Source of the DNA: Candidatus Brachybacter algidus
Lineage (GTDB): Bacteria > Bacteroidota > Bacteroidia > Chitinophagales > Saprospiraceae
Length of the DNA: 64,000 nt
Assembly (NCBI GenBank): GCA_016711705.1
Contig: JADJSK010000006.1
Coordinates: forward strand, 62,001-126,000
Direction: 5' to 3'
Shown here: positions 42,863 through 53,454 of the stretch, piece after piece
Layout: every line of letters begins with the position of its first letter
Position numbering within the stretch: the stretch's first letter is position 1
The notes under the pieces: model-generated
Told to the model about the DNA's origin: nothing
The model's input: the letters and a program-made list of their open reading frames with translations, nothing else
The model's database searches: none
Position numbers and translations under genes: made by a program

Positions 42863-45208
42863 ATGAAAAATTTTATCAAAACATTTTTTATCCTGCTTTT
42901 AACATGCAGTATTTCAAATGGGCTATGGGCTCAAGCCTCTTTTTTCAATGATGCGGATGAGCAATCCATCAATATGCAAAAGGGTTCTTCAGAAAGGGAT
43001 ATAATTCCATTGAAATACAGAACCGTCAAGTTGGATAATGAAGCATTCGTCAGTTTTTTAAAATCGCTTCCTGCAGAAAAAAATATATTAAATCGCAAAA
43101 GTACCCCGGTTTTATATCTACCCATGCCTGATGGCACTATTGCGCAGTTCCATGTCTGGGAAAGCAGTATTATGGAGCCTGGTTTGCAAGAGAAATATCC
43201 CGAAATCAGAACCTTTGCAGGACAAGGTATCACCGATCCGTTTGCCACCATTCGTTTTGATTATAATCCTTATTCCGGATTTCATGCTCAGGTTTTATCT
43301 GCAGCTACGGGTCGCATTTTTATTGATCCTTACGTCAAGGGCGATATTGAACATTATAATTCCTTTTTTGCTAAAGACTTTTTAAAAAAGGACAATTTTG
43401 TTTGTTTAACAGAATCTTCAGCGGAGCGAGCAGTTCAACAAATTACCACCCCTGGTTTCTGCCGGGGAACAGAATTATCTACCTATCGCTTAGCTTTGGC
43501 TTGCACAGGTGAGTATGCGCAGGCAGTTGGGGGAGGAACCGTTGCAGGATCTCTTGCAGCAATGGTTACCGCTATGAACCGTGTAAATGGTGTTTATGAA
43601 ACTGAAGTAGCCGTTAGGATGATTTTGATTGCCAATAATAACCTTATTATATATACGAATGCTGCTACAGATCCTTATTTGAATAATGATGGTTTTGCAA
43701 TGTTAGGTCAGAATCAAACCAATCTGGACGCAGTAATAGGTAGCGCCAATTACGATATTGGACATGTATTTAGTACAGGTGGCGGGGGAGTTGCAACTTT
43801 AAATTCTCCTTGCACCAACTTTAAGGCTAGGGGTGTAACTGGTTTACCCAATCCTATAGGAGATCCTTTTTATATAGATTACGTCGCCCACGAAATGGGC
43901 CACCAGTGGGGTGGTAACCATACATTTAATAGCCAAATGGGCAGCTGTGGAGGAAACAGGAACACAAGTACAGCCTATGAAATAGGTAGTGGCACTAGCA
44001 TACAGGCTTATGCCGGTATATGTGGAGACGATGATACGCAACTGAACAGCGATCCATTTTTTCATACGATAAGTATTGATGAAATCAGCAATTTTATAAA
44101 TTTTGGAGCAGGAGGTTGTGGAGTAAATACAGCAACTGGAAATACCTTACCGGTCATTACTGCCATGAATAACAATGGAGTAAACATCCCAATAAGTACT
44201 CCTTTTACACTGACAGGCACAGCAACAGATGCAGATAACGATGCCCTTACTTATAGCTGGGAGCAATGGGACTTAGGACCGTCAACTGCATGGAATGGTG
44301 GAAATGCCAATACGACCAGTCCATTATTTAAAAGCAGGGTGCCAAAAACCACGGGCAGCCGCACCTTCCCGGATATTAATGTAATATTGGCGGGTTACCC
44401 GGCTAACCCTCCACCAGATTTGGGTGGTTTAAAAGGGGAAACTTTACCGACCGTAGCAAGGGCATTAAAATTCAGGTTGACCGTTAGAGATAACCGTGCC
44501 GGAGGTGGTGGAGTAGTTACCGGAGGTGAAGGTTGCCAGATAGGCATGACCAATACCTTTCAGATCAATACCATCGCTACGCCCGGACCATTTGCAGTTA
44601 CTTTGCCCAATGGAGGAGAAAGTTGGGATGGGGGTTCCACGAAGCAAATTACATGGAATGTAGTTGGCACCGACCTTACACCGATAAATTGCGCCAATGT
44701 GAAAATCTCGCTGTCCACCGATGGAGGATTTACTTATCCAACTGTGTTGATAGCCAGTACACCTAATGACGGCACTGAGAGCTTACTGATTCCTAATATT
44801 GCAACTACAACGGCCCGCATAAAAGTAGAAGCGGTCGGTAATATTTTCTTTGATATAGGCAATGCAAATTTTACAATAAATCAGGTAAATCTCCTTACCA
44901 TAAATGATGTTACTCAAAACGAAGGCAATGCCGGAACTTCCACTTTTACATTTACGGTTAGCCTCAGTGAGCCGGCTGGCGCAGGTGGAGTAACTTTCGA
45001 CATAGCCACGCAGGATAATACAGCCACTACATCCGACAACGATTATGTGGCCAAATCATTGACCGCTCAAACAATACCGGCAGGTAGTTCCACATATACA
45101 TTTGATGTCCTTGTCAATGGTGACATTGTATCCGAGTCTAACGAAACCTTTTTTGTAAATGTTACCAATGTTATTGGTGCTACTCTATCCGATGCAGGGT
45201 CTGGGTAA
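42863..45208 (+). CDS. Reprolysin-like zinc metalloprotease, N-terminal fragment of a giant T9SS protein
   Basis: A 781-residue first part of a secreted protease. The signal peptide is FFILLLTCSISNGLWAQA, followed by a propeptide (about 25-195). The M12B-type catalytic domain (about 200-425) starts TYRLALACTGEYAQAVGG and has the zinc site HEMGHQWGGNHTF near residue 343 (HExGHxxGxxH), with the catalytic Glu present. A PKD-like domain (about 430-570) and a Kre9/KNH-like domain (PNGGESWDGGSTKQITWN...LSTDGGFTYP, about 575-670) follow, then a Calx-beta domain (TINDVTQNEGNAGTSTFTFTV). The frame breaks at 45191-45200, where LSDA-QGLGNITNDD is expected: there is one base too many or two too few. The rest follows in the next entry. 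Confidence 0.88.
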   Translation: MKNFIKTFFILLLTCSISNGLWAQASFFNDADEQSINMQKGSSERDIIPLKYRTVKLDNEAFVSFLKSLPAEKNILNRKSTPVLYLPMPDGTIAQFHVWESSIMEPGLQEKYPEIRTFAGQGITDPFATIRFDYNPYSGFHAQVLSAATGRIFIDPYVKGDIEHYNSFFAKDFLKKDNFVCLTESSAERAVQQITTPGFCRGTELSTYRLALACTGEYAQAVGGGTVAGSLAAMVTAMNRVNGVYETEVAVRMILIANNNLIIYTNAATDPYLNNDGFAMLGQNQTNLDAVIGSANYDIGHVFSTGGGGVATLNSPCTNFKARGVTGLPNPIGDPFYIDYVAHEMGHQWGGNHTFNSQMGSCGGNRNTSTAYEIGSGTSIQAYAGICGDDDTQLNSDPFFHTISIDEISNFINFGAGGCGVNTATGNTLPVITAMNNNGVNIPISTPFTLTGTATDADNDALTYSWEQWDLGPSTAWNGGNANTTSPLFKSRVPKTTGSRTFPDINVILAGYPANPPPDLGGLKGETLPTVARALKFRLTVRDNRAGGGGVVTGGEGCQIGMTNTFQINTIATPGPFAVTLPNGGESWDGGSTKQITWNVVGTDLTPINCANVKISLSTDGGFTYPTVLIASTPNDGTESLLIPNIATTTARIKVEAVGNIFFDIGNANFTINQVNLLTINDVTQNEGNAGTSTFTFTVSLSEPAGAGGVTFDIATQDNTATTSDNDYVAKSLTAQTIPAGSSTYTFDVLVNGDIVSESNETFFVNVTNVIGATLSDAGSG

Positions 45209-48200
45209 CATTACGAATGATGATATTCAATGTGCTTCTTATGTCGATAATAGGATTTACGTAAATTATCTTGCCAATGGTGCCAACAATGGTACAAGTT
45301 GGGCAGATGCTTTTACCAATTTACAAGCCGCATTGACCGCGGCAAATACTTGTCCGGTCGCTGAGATCTGGGTAGCGAAAGGTATTTACTATCCGGACGA
45401 AGGAGGCAGCTTTGCTAATAATGACCGCAATGCTGCTTTTACAATGAGAAAAGCAGTAGCCATATATGGGGGATTTGTAGGTGACGAAGCAGCTAACTAT
45501 GATCTGGCATTACGGAATTTTGTGACCAATGAAACTATACTCAGCGGTGATCTGGATCAAAATGACGGTATAAATTTTGCTAATAATGGAGGCAATGCTT
45601 ATCACGTGATCTACAACAATACCAATGGACTTCGGAATGATGCCCGATTGGACGGGTTTACTGTGTCGGGGGGCAATGCCAATGGGAGCGGAACTTCCGA
45701 TAAACTCGGTGGTGGTATGTATGGCAATCTGGTTTCTCCCACAGTGATCAACTGTGTCTTTACTGGCAACGCCGCATATAATGGGGGCGGCATGTACATC
45801 TATGCATTTTACGACCGTAATAATAATGAGACCCCTTCGGGTGTCATCTACATGAAAGTGTCTGACTGCATCTTCTCTGGTAATAAGGCATCAGAAGCAG
45901 GAGGGGGCATATTTATATATGTTGTCGCCTCAATGGTGTTTGACAATGTGGTATTTTCTAAAAACACGGCGACGGGTAACAGTGCAATTGGAGGTGGATT
46001 ATTCATCTCTGACTCAAGACCCAATTTATCGAATGTAGTGTTTTTGCAAAATATTGCAGACCGGTGGGGAGGAGCAATTTCAACTTTTGGATCGTCGGCA
46101 CGAATTTCTAATGGAACTTTCTTAAGCAATTCGGTTACAGGCACAGGATCCCAAGACGCAGGGGGAATATCGTTCAGCAATGATATTGTTACCAACTTAT
46201 ATCTTTTGAACTGTGTGTTTTGGAACAATAGGATCGGTAACAATAACGTAAAAAGTTTAGGTTGGGATGTAAATGCAATATATGCTGGTAATAGCAATTT
46301 TCAAGATCTTAGTACCCTAGCGGCTTTGCATAAGACCAATTGCCTTGATTTAGATCCGCTCTTTGTTGATCCTAGCGATCCTGATGGACCGGATAATCAA
46401 TGGAGGAATGCTGATGATGGTCTGCAGTTGCAATGCCTTTCACCTGTCAAAAATATGGGTGTTAGTTCGATTGTATTAAACAGTCAAACAATTACTGCGC
46501 CTATCATGGACATTAATGGCAATAACCGAGTTAATGAGGTCGATATGGGCGCTTACGAAAATCAAGCAGTAAATATCACTCCAACAATCATGGCAAACGG
46601 CCCAACAACATTCTGCTCCGGTGGTTCGGTAACATTAACATCGAGTGAAGCCACAGGCAATCAATGGTATCTTGCCGGCAATCCAATTGGCGGAGAAACA
46701 AATCAAACATATATTGCGACAGCATCAGGTTCCTACACAGTGGTTGTATCCGCTAACGGCTGCTCATCGGCTCCCTCAATAGCAACGGTGGTAACGGTTA
46801 ATCCAACTCCCGATGTTATAGTTACTCCATCTTCACAAATCATTTGTTCAGGTGCTTCAATTGATCCTATCGTTTTATCTAGTACATTTCCTGGCACTGT
46901 TTTCAATTGGACCAGAGATAATAATGTTGCTGTTACTGGTATTGCCGCCAGCGGCACAGGTTCACCGATCAGCGGTTCGCTGACCAATACAACGAATGCT
47001 CCTGTAACTGTAAATTTCACTATTACTCCGCAATCAGGGGGAGTTACAGGTTCATTAATCAATGAATCATTTAACACGGCCTCCGGCGCTACAATGCCGG
47101 CAGGATGGGCAAGTCAAAACCTTAGTAATCCAATAGGATCCAATACAGCGGGCTGGAATACATTCACCTCCTCACCATGGGCAGCGAATACAGCTCCTAA
47201 TCATGTCGGTGCTAATTTTAATTGTACAACAGGTAATAATACCATCAGCGCTTGGTTGTTTGCACCAAATGTAAATTTAAATAATGGAGATGTACTTACT
47301 TTTTATACCAGAACAAACGATGTAGTAGCATTCGCGGATAGGCTAGAAGTAAGAATGAGCACCAATGGCGCCAGTATAAATGCTGGCGCAACTAATACTA
47401 GCGTTGGAGATTTCACAACCTTGTTATTAACTGTAAACCCTACACTTAATACATCAGACTATCCTGTTGTGTTTACTCAATTCTCAGCTACCCTTTCAGG
47501 ATTGCCCGGAGCAGGGGTGTCGGGAAGAATTGCATTCCGTTATTTTGTAACCAATGGTGGCCCATCAGGTATTAATTCGGATATAATATCTATAGATGAT
47601 GTCGTATTAACTACCGCAGCTGTCACTGGACCATTATGTACCGGTTCTGCAATTAATGCAACTGTAACAGTTAACCCAACCCCAGTCGGTTCCGCTTCAC
47701 CACAAACAATCTGTGGCGGAACGGCCAGCAATGTTGCCTTAAGTTCTAATGTTACAGGTACTACCTATACTTGGACAGCAGCCATACAAACTGCTCCTTC
47801 GGGTGGCACTATCACCGGATTCAGTAATTGTGCAGCAGCCTGTGGCACTTCGATCATTCAGACGCTGACCAATACAGGAACAACATCCGGAGTGGTAAGA
47901 TATACTGTCATTCCAACAGCTAATGGATGCCCTGGAGCACCATTCACCGTAGATGTCACAGTGGATGTTTGTTGCCCAACGATACCGACGCTTACAACTA
48001 ATCCAAGTCCGGCAGTTTGTGCAGGAAGTAACGTAATCCTAACAGCTTCCGGTTTAACTACAATGAATCCTAATAGCTATGGCATTACGTTTAAATATTT
48101 CAGTGCTGCAACTGCAACACCATACACGGGAGGAACAGTATTAGCCACTATTCCTAATGGAAGCCTTACAGGCGGAGGAACAGGAGCGACGACCACTACA

Positions 48201-51200
48201 AGTATTTTACCAGTCGGTAATAACTTTATATATGCTATTCTTTCACCGACTCCTACAGATGTTAATTGTCGGCCATCGGCTACGGCAAGTATAGTAGTCA
48301 ATCCGACTCCAACATACACCTTCACTTCCAATGGGCTACCATATTCAGAAGGAGATACGATCAAAGCGTGTATTCAGGATGTGCTTGCGTTGGCGATTAA
48401 TTCTCCTGTGACTGCGACATATACATTTACAAGGTTGTCTAATGGCAATGTGATTAGCACAGGCACTACACCGGCATCATTCAATTATACAGCGACCAAT
48501 GCAAGAGAAGGTTTCTATGAAATAGGTATCACTAGTAGTTTTGGATGTATTTTAAAAGATACTATTTATCTACAAGTGAATGCGCTACCAAACCCAACAG
48601 CTACTGCCACTCCAAATCCTTTATGTCAGGGAGCAAATTTACAACTTGGTGTTAATGGCAACAACAGCTTTGGTTTTGCTTGGTCAGGACCAAACGGGTT
48701 TACAGCTAATGTTAAGAACCCAACGATCACGGGTATCACTACTGCCGGAACTGGTGTGTATATGGTGACTATAACCAACTTAAATGGTTGCAGTGATACA
48801 TCATCTATAAGCGTTTTGGTTAATCCAACTCCAAATGCAGTTGCTACACCGGCATCACAAACCATCTGCTCTGCAGCTTCGATCAGTACCATTGTATTGA
48901 CAGGCGCTGTAAGCGGAACTACTTACGCTTGGACCAGGGACAATGCAGTTGCAGTAACAGGCATCGCAGCTTCGGGTAGCGGAAATATCTCAGGCTCTTT
49001 AACAAATACAACCAATGCGCCAGTGACCGTGACCTTTACGATCACGCCGACAGCGAATAGTTGTCCTGGAGCAGCTATCACTGCAACGGTTCTGGTTAAT
49101 CCAACACCAAACGCTGTTGCTACGCCGGCAGCTCAAACCATTTGTTCTGCATCTACTATAAGTACGATTGTACTTTCAGGAGCAGTAAGTGGAACAACAT
49201 ATGCTTGGACTAGAAACAATGCAGTTGCAGTAACAGGCATCGCAGCCTCAGGTACCGGTAACATATCAGGCTCTTTGACCAATACGACCAATGCACCAAT
49301 CACTGTGACCTTTACGATCACACCGACAGCGAGCAGTTGTCCGGGAGCGTCTATCACTGCAACGGTTTTGGTCAATCCAACACCAAATGCAGTGGCAACC
49401 CCTGCTTCACAGACGATCTGTTCAGGCGCGATTACTACAATTGCTTTATCTGGGGCAGTGACTGGCACGACATATGCATGGACAAGAGACAATACAGCAA
49501 GTGCAATAGGCATTGCAGCAAGTGGATCAGGCAATATTTCAGGCTCTTTGACCAATACGACCAATGCACCAATCACTGTAACCTTTACGATCACTCCGAC
49601 AGCAAACAGTTGTCCGGGAGCGGCAATTACTGCCACAGTGGTAATCAATCCGACACCATCGTATACTTTCACCTCGAACGGACTTCCTTATTCAGAAGGA
49701 GACACGATCACAGCATGTAATCAGGATGTCCTAGCTTTGGCGATTACCTCTCCTGTGACAGTGACGTATACATTTACAAGATTGTCCAATGGTAATGTGA
49801 TCAATACAGGTAGTACACCAGGATCGTTTAATTACACTGCGACCAATGCAAGAGAAGGATTCTATGAAATAGGTATCACCAATAGTTTTGGTTGCATCTT
49901 AAAAGATACGATCTACCTCTTGGTCAATCCCCTTCCAAATCCTGTGGCTGAAGCGACACCAAATCCGATCTGTCAGGGAGGCAATTTACAACTTAGTGTA
50001 AATGGAAACAACAACTTCACATTTGCCTGGTCAGGACCAAACGGATTTACATCAGCGCTTAAAAACCCTGTCATAAATGGCATTACGCCTGTAGGATCAG
50101 GAATATATACGGTGACAGTGACCAACTTAAACGGATGTAGCAATACTTCCACCATAAGTGTACTTGTCAATCCAACTCCTACCGCCATCGCTACACCTGC
50201 GGCACAGACCATTTGTTCTGCCTCATCGATCAGTACCATTGTCTTGACAGGTGCTGTAACGGGAACGACGTATGCATGGACACGCAACAATACAGCGACA
50301 GTCACGGGCATCGCGGCTAGCGGAAGCGGCAACATCTCAGGAACCTTGACGAATACGACAAGTGCTCCTGTCACCGTGACCTTTACGATCACACCGACAG
50401 CCAACGGTTGCGTAGGTTTGCCTATCACGGCGACAGTTCTTGTCAATCCAACTCCGAATGCAGTGGCAACACCGGCGGCACAGACGATCTGTTCTGCGAC
50501 CTCAATTGCAACAATCGTTCTTACAGGAAACGTGACCGGAACGACGTATGCATGGACACGCAACAATACAGCGACAGTGACGGGCATCGCGGCTAGCGGA
50601 AGCGGCAACATCTCAGGCTCTTTGACCAATACTACAAGTGCACCGATCACAGTGACATTTACGATCACACCGACTGCCAATGGTTGTCCGGGAGCGGCTA
50701 TCACTGCAACGGTATTGGTTAATCCAACGCCAACAGCGGTAGCGACTCCTGCCACACAGACCATCTGTTCAGAAGCTCTTATCACTACCATAACACTGTC
50801 GGGTCCGGTAATCGGAACAACTTTCACATGGACACGCAACAATACTGTAACGGTCACCGGTATCGCAGCATTTGGTTCGGGTAATAATATCTTCGGAGCA
50901 CTTACCAATACCACTTCCGCACCGATCACTGTAACCTTTACCATCACGCCTTCTGCAAATGGTTGTATTGGAACTACCACCACAGCCACCGTCATCGTTA
51001 ATCCTAAACCTATTGGAACAATATCAATAGCTCCTAATCCGGCTTGTGTCGGGTCTACCGTTCAGCTTTCTGCTTCAGGAGGTAATACTTACAGTTGGTC
51101 AGGTCCGCTGGGATGGACATCCTCTGTACAGAATCCAACTATTTTGTTGACTACTCATCTGCAGGCTGGTAAGTACTTTGTCACTGTATCCAATACTTAT

Positions 51201-52490
51201 GGTTGTTCTGTAGTATTGTCTTCACAACTGAGCGTTAACTATCCACCGATCGCAACCGCTTCTTATGAGCAAAACACTGCATGTACCGGTAGCACTTTAT
51301 TGCTACATGGCACAGGAGCAGGATCATATGCATGGTCCGGACCTAATGGATTTACAAGCAATCAGCAAAATCCTCAGATACCAAATGTAACTGTAGCCAA
51401 TAGCGGATTATATATACTGGTGGTAACAAGTCCAAATGGATGTACAGCAACAACAACACTGAACATCACAATTAATAATCCTCCTGCGCTTTCAGCAAAT
51501 CCAACACTCACACAAACATGTGAAGGATCTAAGATCCAGTTGTTTGCCTCAGGAACAGGAAGTTTTGTTTGGAATGGCCCGGCGACATATACTTCAACAG
51601 ATCAGAATCCTGTCATCCAGAATATTCCGATCCATATGTCAGGTATTTACACCGTGAATCTTACAGCAAGTACGGGTTGTGTTTCCACAGCTTCTGTGAC
51701 GGTGAAGGTTTATGACCAGATCCATGCGATCGCAACAGCATCAGAGGATACGATCTGTCAGGGACAGAGCTTACAATTGCACGCTGAAGGTGGTAGTACT
51801 TATCTATGGAATGGACCTAATGGATTTAACTCCACAGAGTCAGATCCAAGGATAGACAATATCACGCCGGCAGCTTCAGGTAAATACTATGTATATATCA
51901 GCAATGAAGGCGGATGCTTTGGTTACGCAGAACTTACCATCGTGGTAAAACCATCTGCAAAATCCTTTGCATATGCCACACCGAATCCTGTCAACGAGAA
52001 TAGCCCTGTGCAGTTTATCGCAAGCAGCAATGGAGTAGCTTATTCATGGTCAGGACCGTTAGGTTTTACAAGTAACCAACAGAATCCTTTCATCAAGAAA
52101 GTAAGTCGGTACATGGCAGGTGTCTACACCGTGACCATCACCAATGAAAATGGCTGTCCGAGCATTGTCAAAGTAATATTGAGAGTCCTCTACACCAACA
52201 AAGGTGGAAATACAATCGATGGCGATGATGATGGATTAACAACCAGATCAGAAGCGACCGGCACTGTCTATCCAAATCCTACCAATGACTTATTGTACTT
52301 CGATACTCAAAGCTCTGAAGCGATTGAATATGTCATCTATGATGTCAATGGTAAGATGCAGGTAGTTCAGAAGACGACCTCAGACAGATACATCTCTACG
52401 TCACAACTATCAAGCGGCATCTATCAGATCAGATGGAAATCAAAAGACAGCGATAAGTGGATCGTGAGTAAGTTTGTGAAGATTAGGTAA
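45159..52490 (+). CDS. Giant beta-helix/PKD-like T9SS protein (C-terminal part of the metalloprotease protein)
   Basis: This continues the protease protein; the first true residues are QGLGNITNDD, the end of its Calx-beta domain. A choice-of-anchor Q beta-helix follows (VNYLANGANNGTSWADAFTNLQAAL...VAKGIYYPDEGG, about 25-470, closing with DINGNNRVNEVDMGAYE). Then come an Ig-like domain and a PKD-like domain interrupted by a choice-of-anchor J domain (about 635-825). After these there are about ten PKD-like and Ig-like repeats (QTICSA...TTYAWTRNN...GIAASGSGNISGSLTN; FAWSGPNGFT). The C-terminus (about 2368-2443) is a T9SS type A sorting domain: VYPNPTNDLLYFDTQ...LSSGIYQIRWKSKD. The repaired protein is about 3200 residues. 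A strong terminator follows. Confidence 0.88.
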   Translation: MLPMLLVLLYPMQGLGNITNDDIQCASYVDNRIYVNYLANGANNGTSWADAFTNLQAALTAANTCPVAEIWVAKGIYYPDEGGSFANNDRNAAFTMRKAVAIYGGFVGDEAANYDLALRNFVTNETILSGDLDQNDGINFANNGGNAYHVIYNNTNGLRNDARLDGFTVSGGNANGSGTSDKLGGGMYGNLVSPTVINCVFTGNAAYNGGGMYIYAFYDRNNNETPSGVIYMKVSDCIFSGNKASEAGGGIFIYVVASMVFDNVVFSKNTATGNSAIGGGLFISDSRPNLSNVVFLQNIADRWGGAISTFGSSARISNGTFLSNSVTGTGSQDAGGISFSNDIVTNLYLLNCVFWNNRIGNNNVKSLGWDVNAIYAGNSNFQDLSTLAALHKTNCLDLDPLFVDPSDPDGPDNQWRNADDGLQLQCLSPVKNMGVSSIVLNSQTITAPIMDINGNNRVNEVDMGAYENQAVNITPTIMANGPTTFCSGGSVTLTSSEATGNQWYLAGNPIGGETNQTYIATASGSYTVVVSANGCSSAPSIATVVTVNPTPDVIVTPSSQIICSGASIDPIVLSSTFPGTVFNWTRDNNVAVTGIAASGTGSPISGSLTNTTNAPVTVNFTITPQSGGVTGSLINESFNTASGATMPAGWASQNLSNPIGSNTAGWNTFTSSPWAANTAPNHVGANFNCTTGNNTISAWLFAPNVNLNNGDVLTFYTRTNDVVAFADRLEVRMSTNGASINAGATNTSVGDFTTLLLTVNPTLNTSDYPVVFTQFSATLSGLPGAGVSGRIAFRYFVTNGGPSGINSDIISIDDVVLTTAAVTGPLCTGSAINATVTVNPTPVGSASPQTICGGTASNVALSSNVTGTTYTWTAAIQTAPSGGTITGFSNCAAACGTSIIQTLTNTGTTSGVVRYTVIPTANGCPGAPFTVDVTVDVCCPTIPTLTTNPSPAVCAGSNVILTASGLTTMNPNSYGITFKYFSAATATPYTGGTVLATIPNGSLTGGGTGATTTTSILPVGNNFIYAILSPTPTDVNCRPSATASIVVNPTPTYTFTSNGLPYSEGDTIKACIQDVLALAINSPVTATYTFTRLSNGNVISTGTTPASFNYTATNAREGFYEIGITSSFGCILKDTIYLQVNALPNPTATATPNPLCQGANLQLGVNGNNSFGFAWSGPNGFTANVKNPTITGITTAGTGVYMVTITNLNGCSDTSSISVLVNPTPNAVATPASQTICSAASISTIVLTGAVSGTTYAWTRDNAVAVTGIAASGSGNISGSLTNTTNAPVTVTFTITPTANSCPGAAITATVLVNPTPNAVATPAAQTICSASTISTIVLSGAVSGTTYAWTRNNAVAVTGIAASGTGNISGSLTNTTNAPITVTFTITPTASSCPGASITATVLVNPTPNAVATPASQTICSGAITTIALSGAVTGTTYAWTRDNTASAIGIAASGSGNISGSLTNTTNAPITVTFTITPTANSCPGAAITATVVINPTPSYTFTSNGLPYSEGDTITACNQDVLALAITSPVTVTYTFTRLSNGNVINTGSTPGSFNYTATNAREGFYEIGITNSFGCILKDTIYLLVNPLPNPVAEATPNPICQGGNLQLSVNGNNNFTFAWSGPNGFTSALKNPVINGITPVGSGIYTVTVTNLNGCSNTSTISVLVNPTPTAIATPAAQTICSASSISTIVLTGAVTGTTYAWTRNNTATVTGIAASGSGNISGTLTNTTSAPVTVTFTITPTANGCVGLPITATVLVNPTPNAVATPAAQTICSATSIATIVLTGNVTGTTYAWTRNNTATVTGIAASGSGNISGSLTNTTSAPITVTFTITPTANGCPGAAITATVLVNPTPTAVATPATQTICSEALITTITLSGPVIGTTFTWTRNNTVTVTGIAAFGSGNNIFGALTNTTSAPITVTFTITPSANGCIGTTTTATVIVNPKPIGTISIAPNPACVGSTVQLSASGGNTYSWSGPLGWTSSVQNPTILLTTHLQAGKYFVTVSNTYGCSVVLSSQLSVNYPPIATASYEQNTACTGSTLLLHGTGAGSYAWSGPNGFTSNQQNPQIPNVTVANSGLYILVVTSPNGCTATTTLNITINNPPALSANPTLTQTCEGSKIQLFASGTGSFVWNGPATYTSTDQNPVIQNIPIHMSGIYTVNLTASTGCVSTASVTVKVYDQIHAIATASEDTICQGQSLQLHAEGGSTYLWNGPNGFNSTESDPRIDNITPAASGKYYVYISNEGGCFGYAELTIVVKPSAKSFAYATPNPVNENSPVQFIASSNGVAYSWSGPLGFTSNQQNPFIKKVSRYMAGVYTVTITNENGCPSIVKVILRVLYTNKGGNTIDGDDDGLTTRSEATGTVYPNPTNDLLYFDTQSSEAIEYVIYDVNGKMQVVQKTTSDRYISTSQLSSGIYQIRWKSKDSDKWIVSKFVKIR

Positions 52491-52512
52491 ATTTAAATTT
52501 TTGAAGTAATAG

Positions 52513-52548
52513 AAGGCCGCGCCATTGTTTTGGTTGCGGCCTTTTTTG
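52513..52548 (+). terminator. Intrinsic terminator after the giant T9SS protease gene
   Basis: AAGGCCGC (52513-52520) pairs with GCGGCCTT (52536-52543); CCA/TGG extends the stem inward. A T run follows. It lies about 20 bases after the stop. Confidence 0.9.
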
Positions 52549-52682
52549 TATTTTTAATTATACAGAATACGCTTTTCCAAAGCCCCAGACCAATTTGACT
52601 AAAGGGAAAGCAATAGAGGTAAATTATAACGCCAAATCCAAATATCATACTTATGGGTGAGTATAGGTTAATGATTACACTT

Positions 52683-52690
52683 TAATTTTG
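52683..52690 (+). promoter_or_regulatory. Bacteroidota -7 box for the Asp-box T9SS gene
   Basis: TAATTTTG matches TAnnTTTG, 24 bases before the ATG at 52714. No clear -33 TTG is seen. Confidence 0.5.
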
Positions 52691-52713
52691 GTGACATCAA
52701 AAATATCTATATT

Positions 52714-53454
52714 ATGAAAAAAATACTACTTGTAATATTAACACTAGCTGGGTTCAATCTATCTGCTCAGGATTTCCAAACGCTTTACCCTGATAATAAT
52801 TACAGCTCAGTTTACAATATTGCACTCCATGCTTCGGGCATGGGTTATGCAGTACAAAGGTGTTCCAATTTATTAAAAACAGATAATGGTGGAAATACCT
52901 GGACAGAAACCGATATAGATATTGATGCTACTGACATATATGGTATCAATCAACTGTATTCAGTGAATTCTTCTAATGATAATCAATGGATTTACTTCAA
53001 CAAGGGTGGCATTTATTACACAGATAACAATTTCAATACTGTGAAAAATGTTACACCAATCTTAAATGGAAATATTAGAGATTTTAAGTTGCAAGAGGAT
53101 GAGAGTTGGGTTCTTTTAGCAGACAACAATTTGTACATTAGTGAAGATCTGGGCGAAACCTGGAAAGTACAGAATCAAGAACCTGTTTACGGAAGTTACC
53201 TCTTCTTGTTTAGTAAAGACATATATACATGCGACAGAAATATTTATCGCTCTGAAGATGACGGAAGAACATTTGATACCGTGCATGTTGGATCCATATT
53301 GTTTAGAAGTATGGCTATAAATAGTTTTGGTGTTTTTGCGGCAACTATTGATGAAGTATTTGCATCCAATAATGGTGGTTCTACTTGGAATAAGCTCTCT
53401 GCCACAGATTATTATGGATCGGGGAGAATTTTCAAACCATGGGAGATACATTAA
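52714..53454 (+). CDS. Asp-box/BNR-repeat T9SS protein, N-terminal fragment
   Basis: First third of a secreted beta-propeller-like protein. The signal peptide is ILLVILTLAGFNLSAQ. BNR/Asp-box repeats are visible: LLKTDNGGNTWTE, LYISEDLGETWKV, IYRSEDDGRTFD and VFASNNGGSTWNKL, the pattern found in sialidases and Ycf48-like proteins. It ends FKPWEIH because the T run 53429-53432 has four T where five would continue IFQTMGDTLITSTSNRINFSADGG. The next two entries complete it. Asp-box repeats alone do not prove sialidase activity, and no catalytic residues were recognised. Confidence 0.82.
   Translation: MKKILLVILTLAGFNLSAQDFQTLYPDNNYSSVYNIALHASGMGYAVQRCSNLLKTDNGGNTWTETDIDIDATDIYGINQLYSVNSSNDNQWIYFNKGGIYYTDNNFNTVKNVTPILNGNIRDFKLQEDESWVLLADNNLYISEDLGETWKVQNQEPVYGSYLFLFSKDIYTCDRNIYRSEDDGRTFDTVHVGSILFRSMAINSFGVFAATIDEVFASNNGGSTWNKLSATDYYGSGRIFKPWEIH

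Noticed and set aside
49133..50995. Long minus-strand frames of up to 340 codons
   Set aside because: Mirror frames of the repetitive PKD-like tract; composition is repetitive Val/Thr/Ala and the plus-strand frame is clearly coding.
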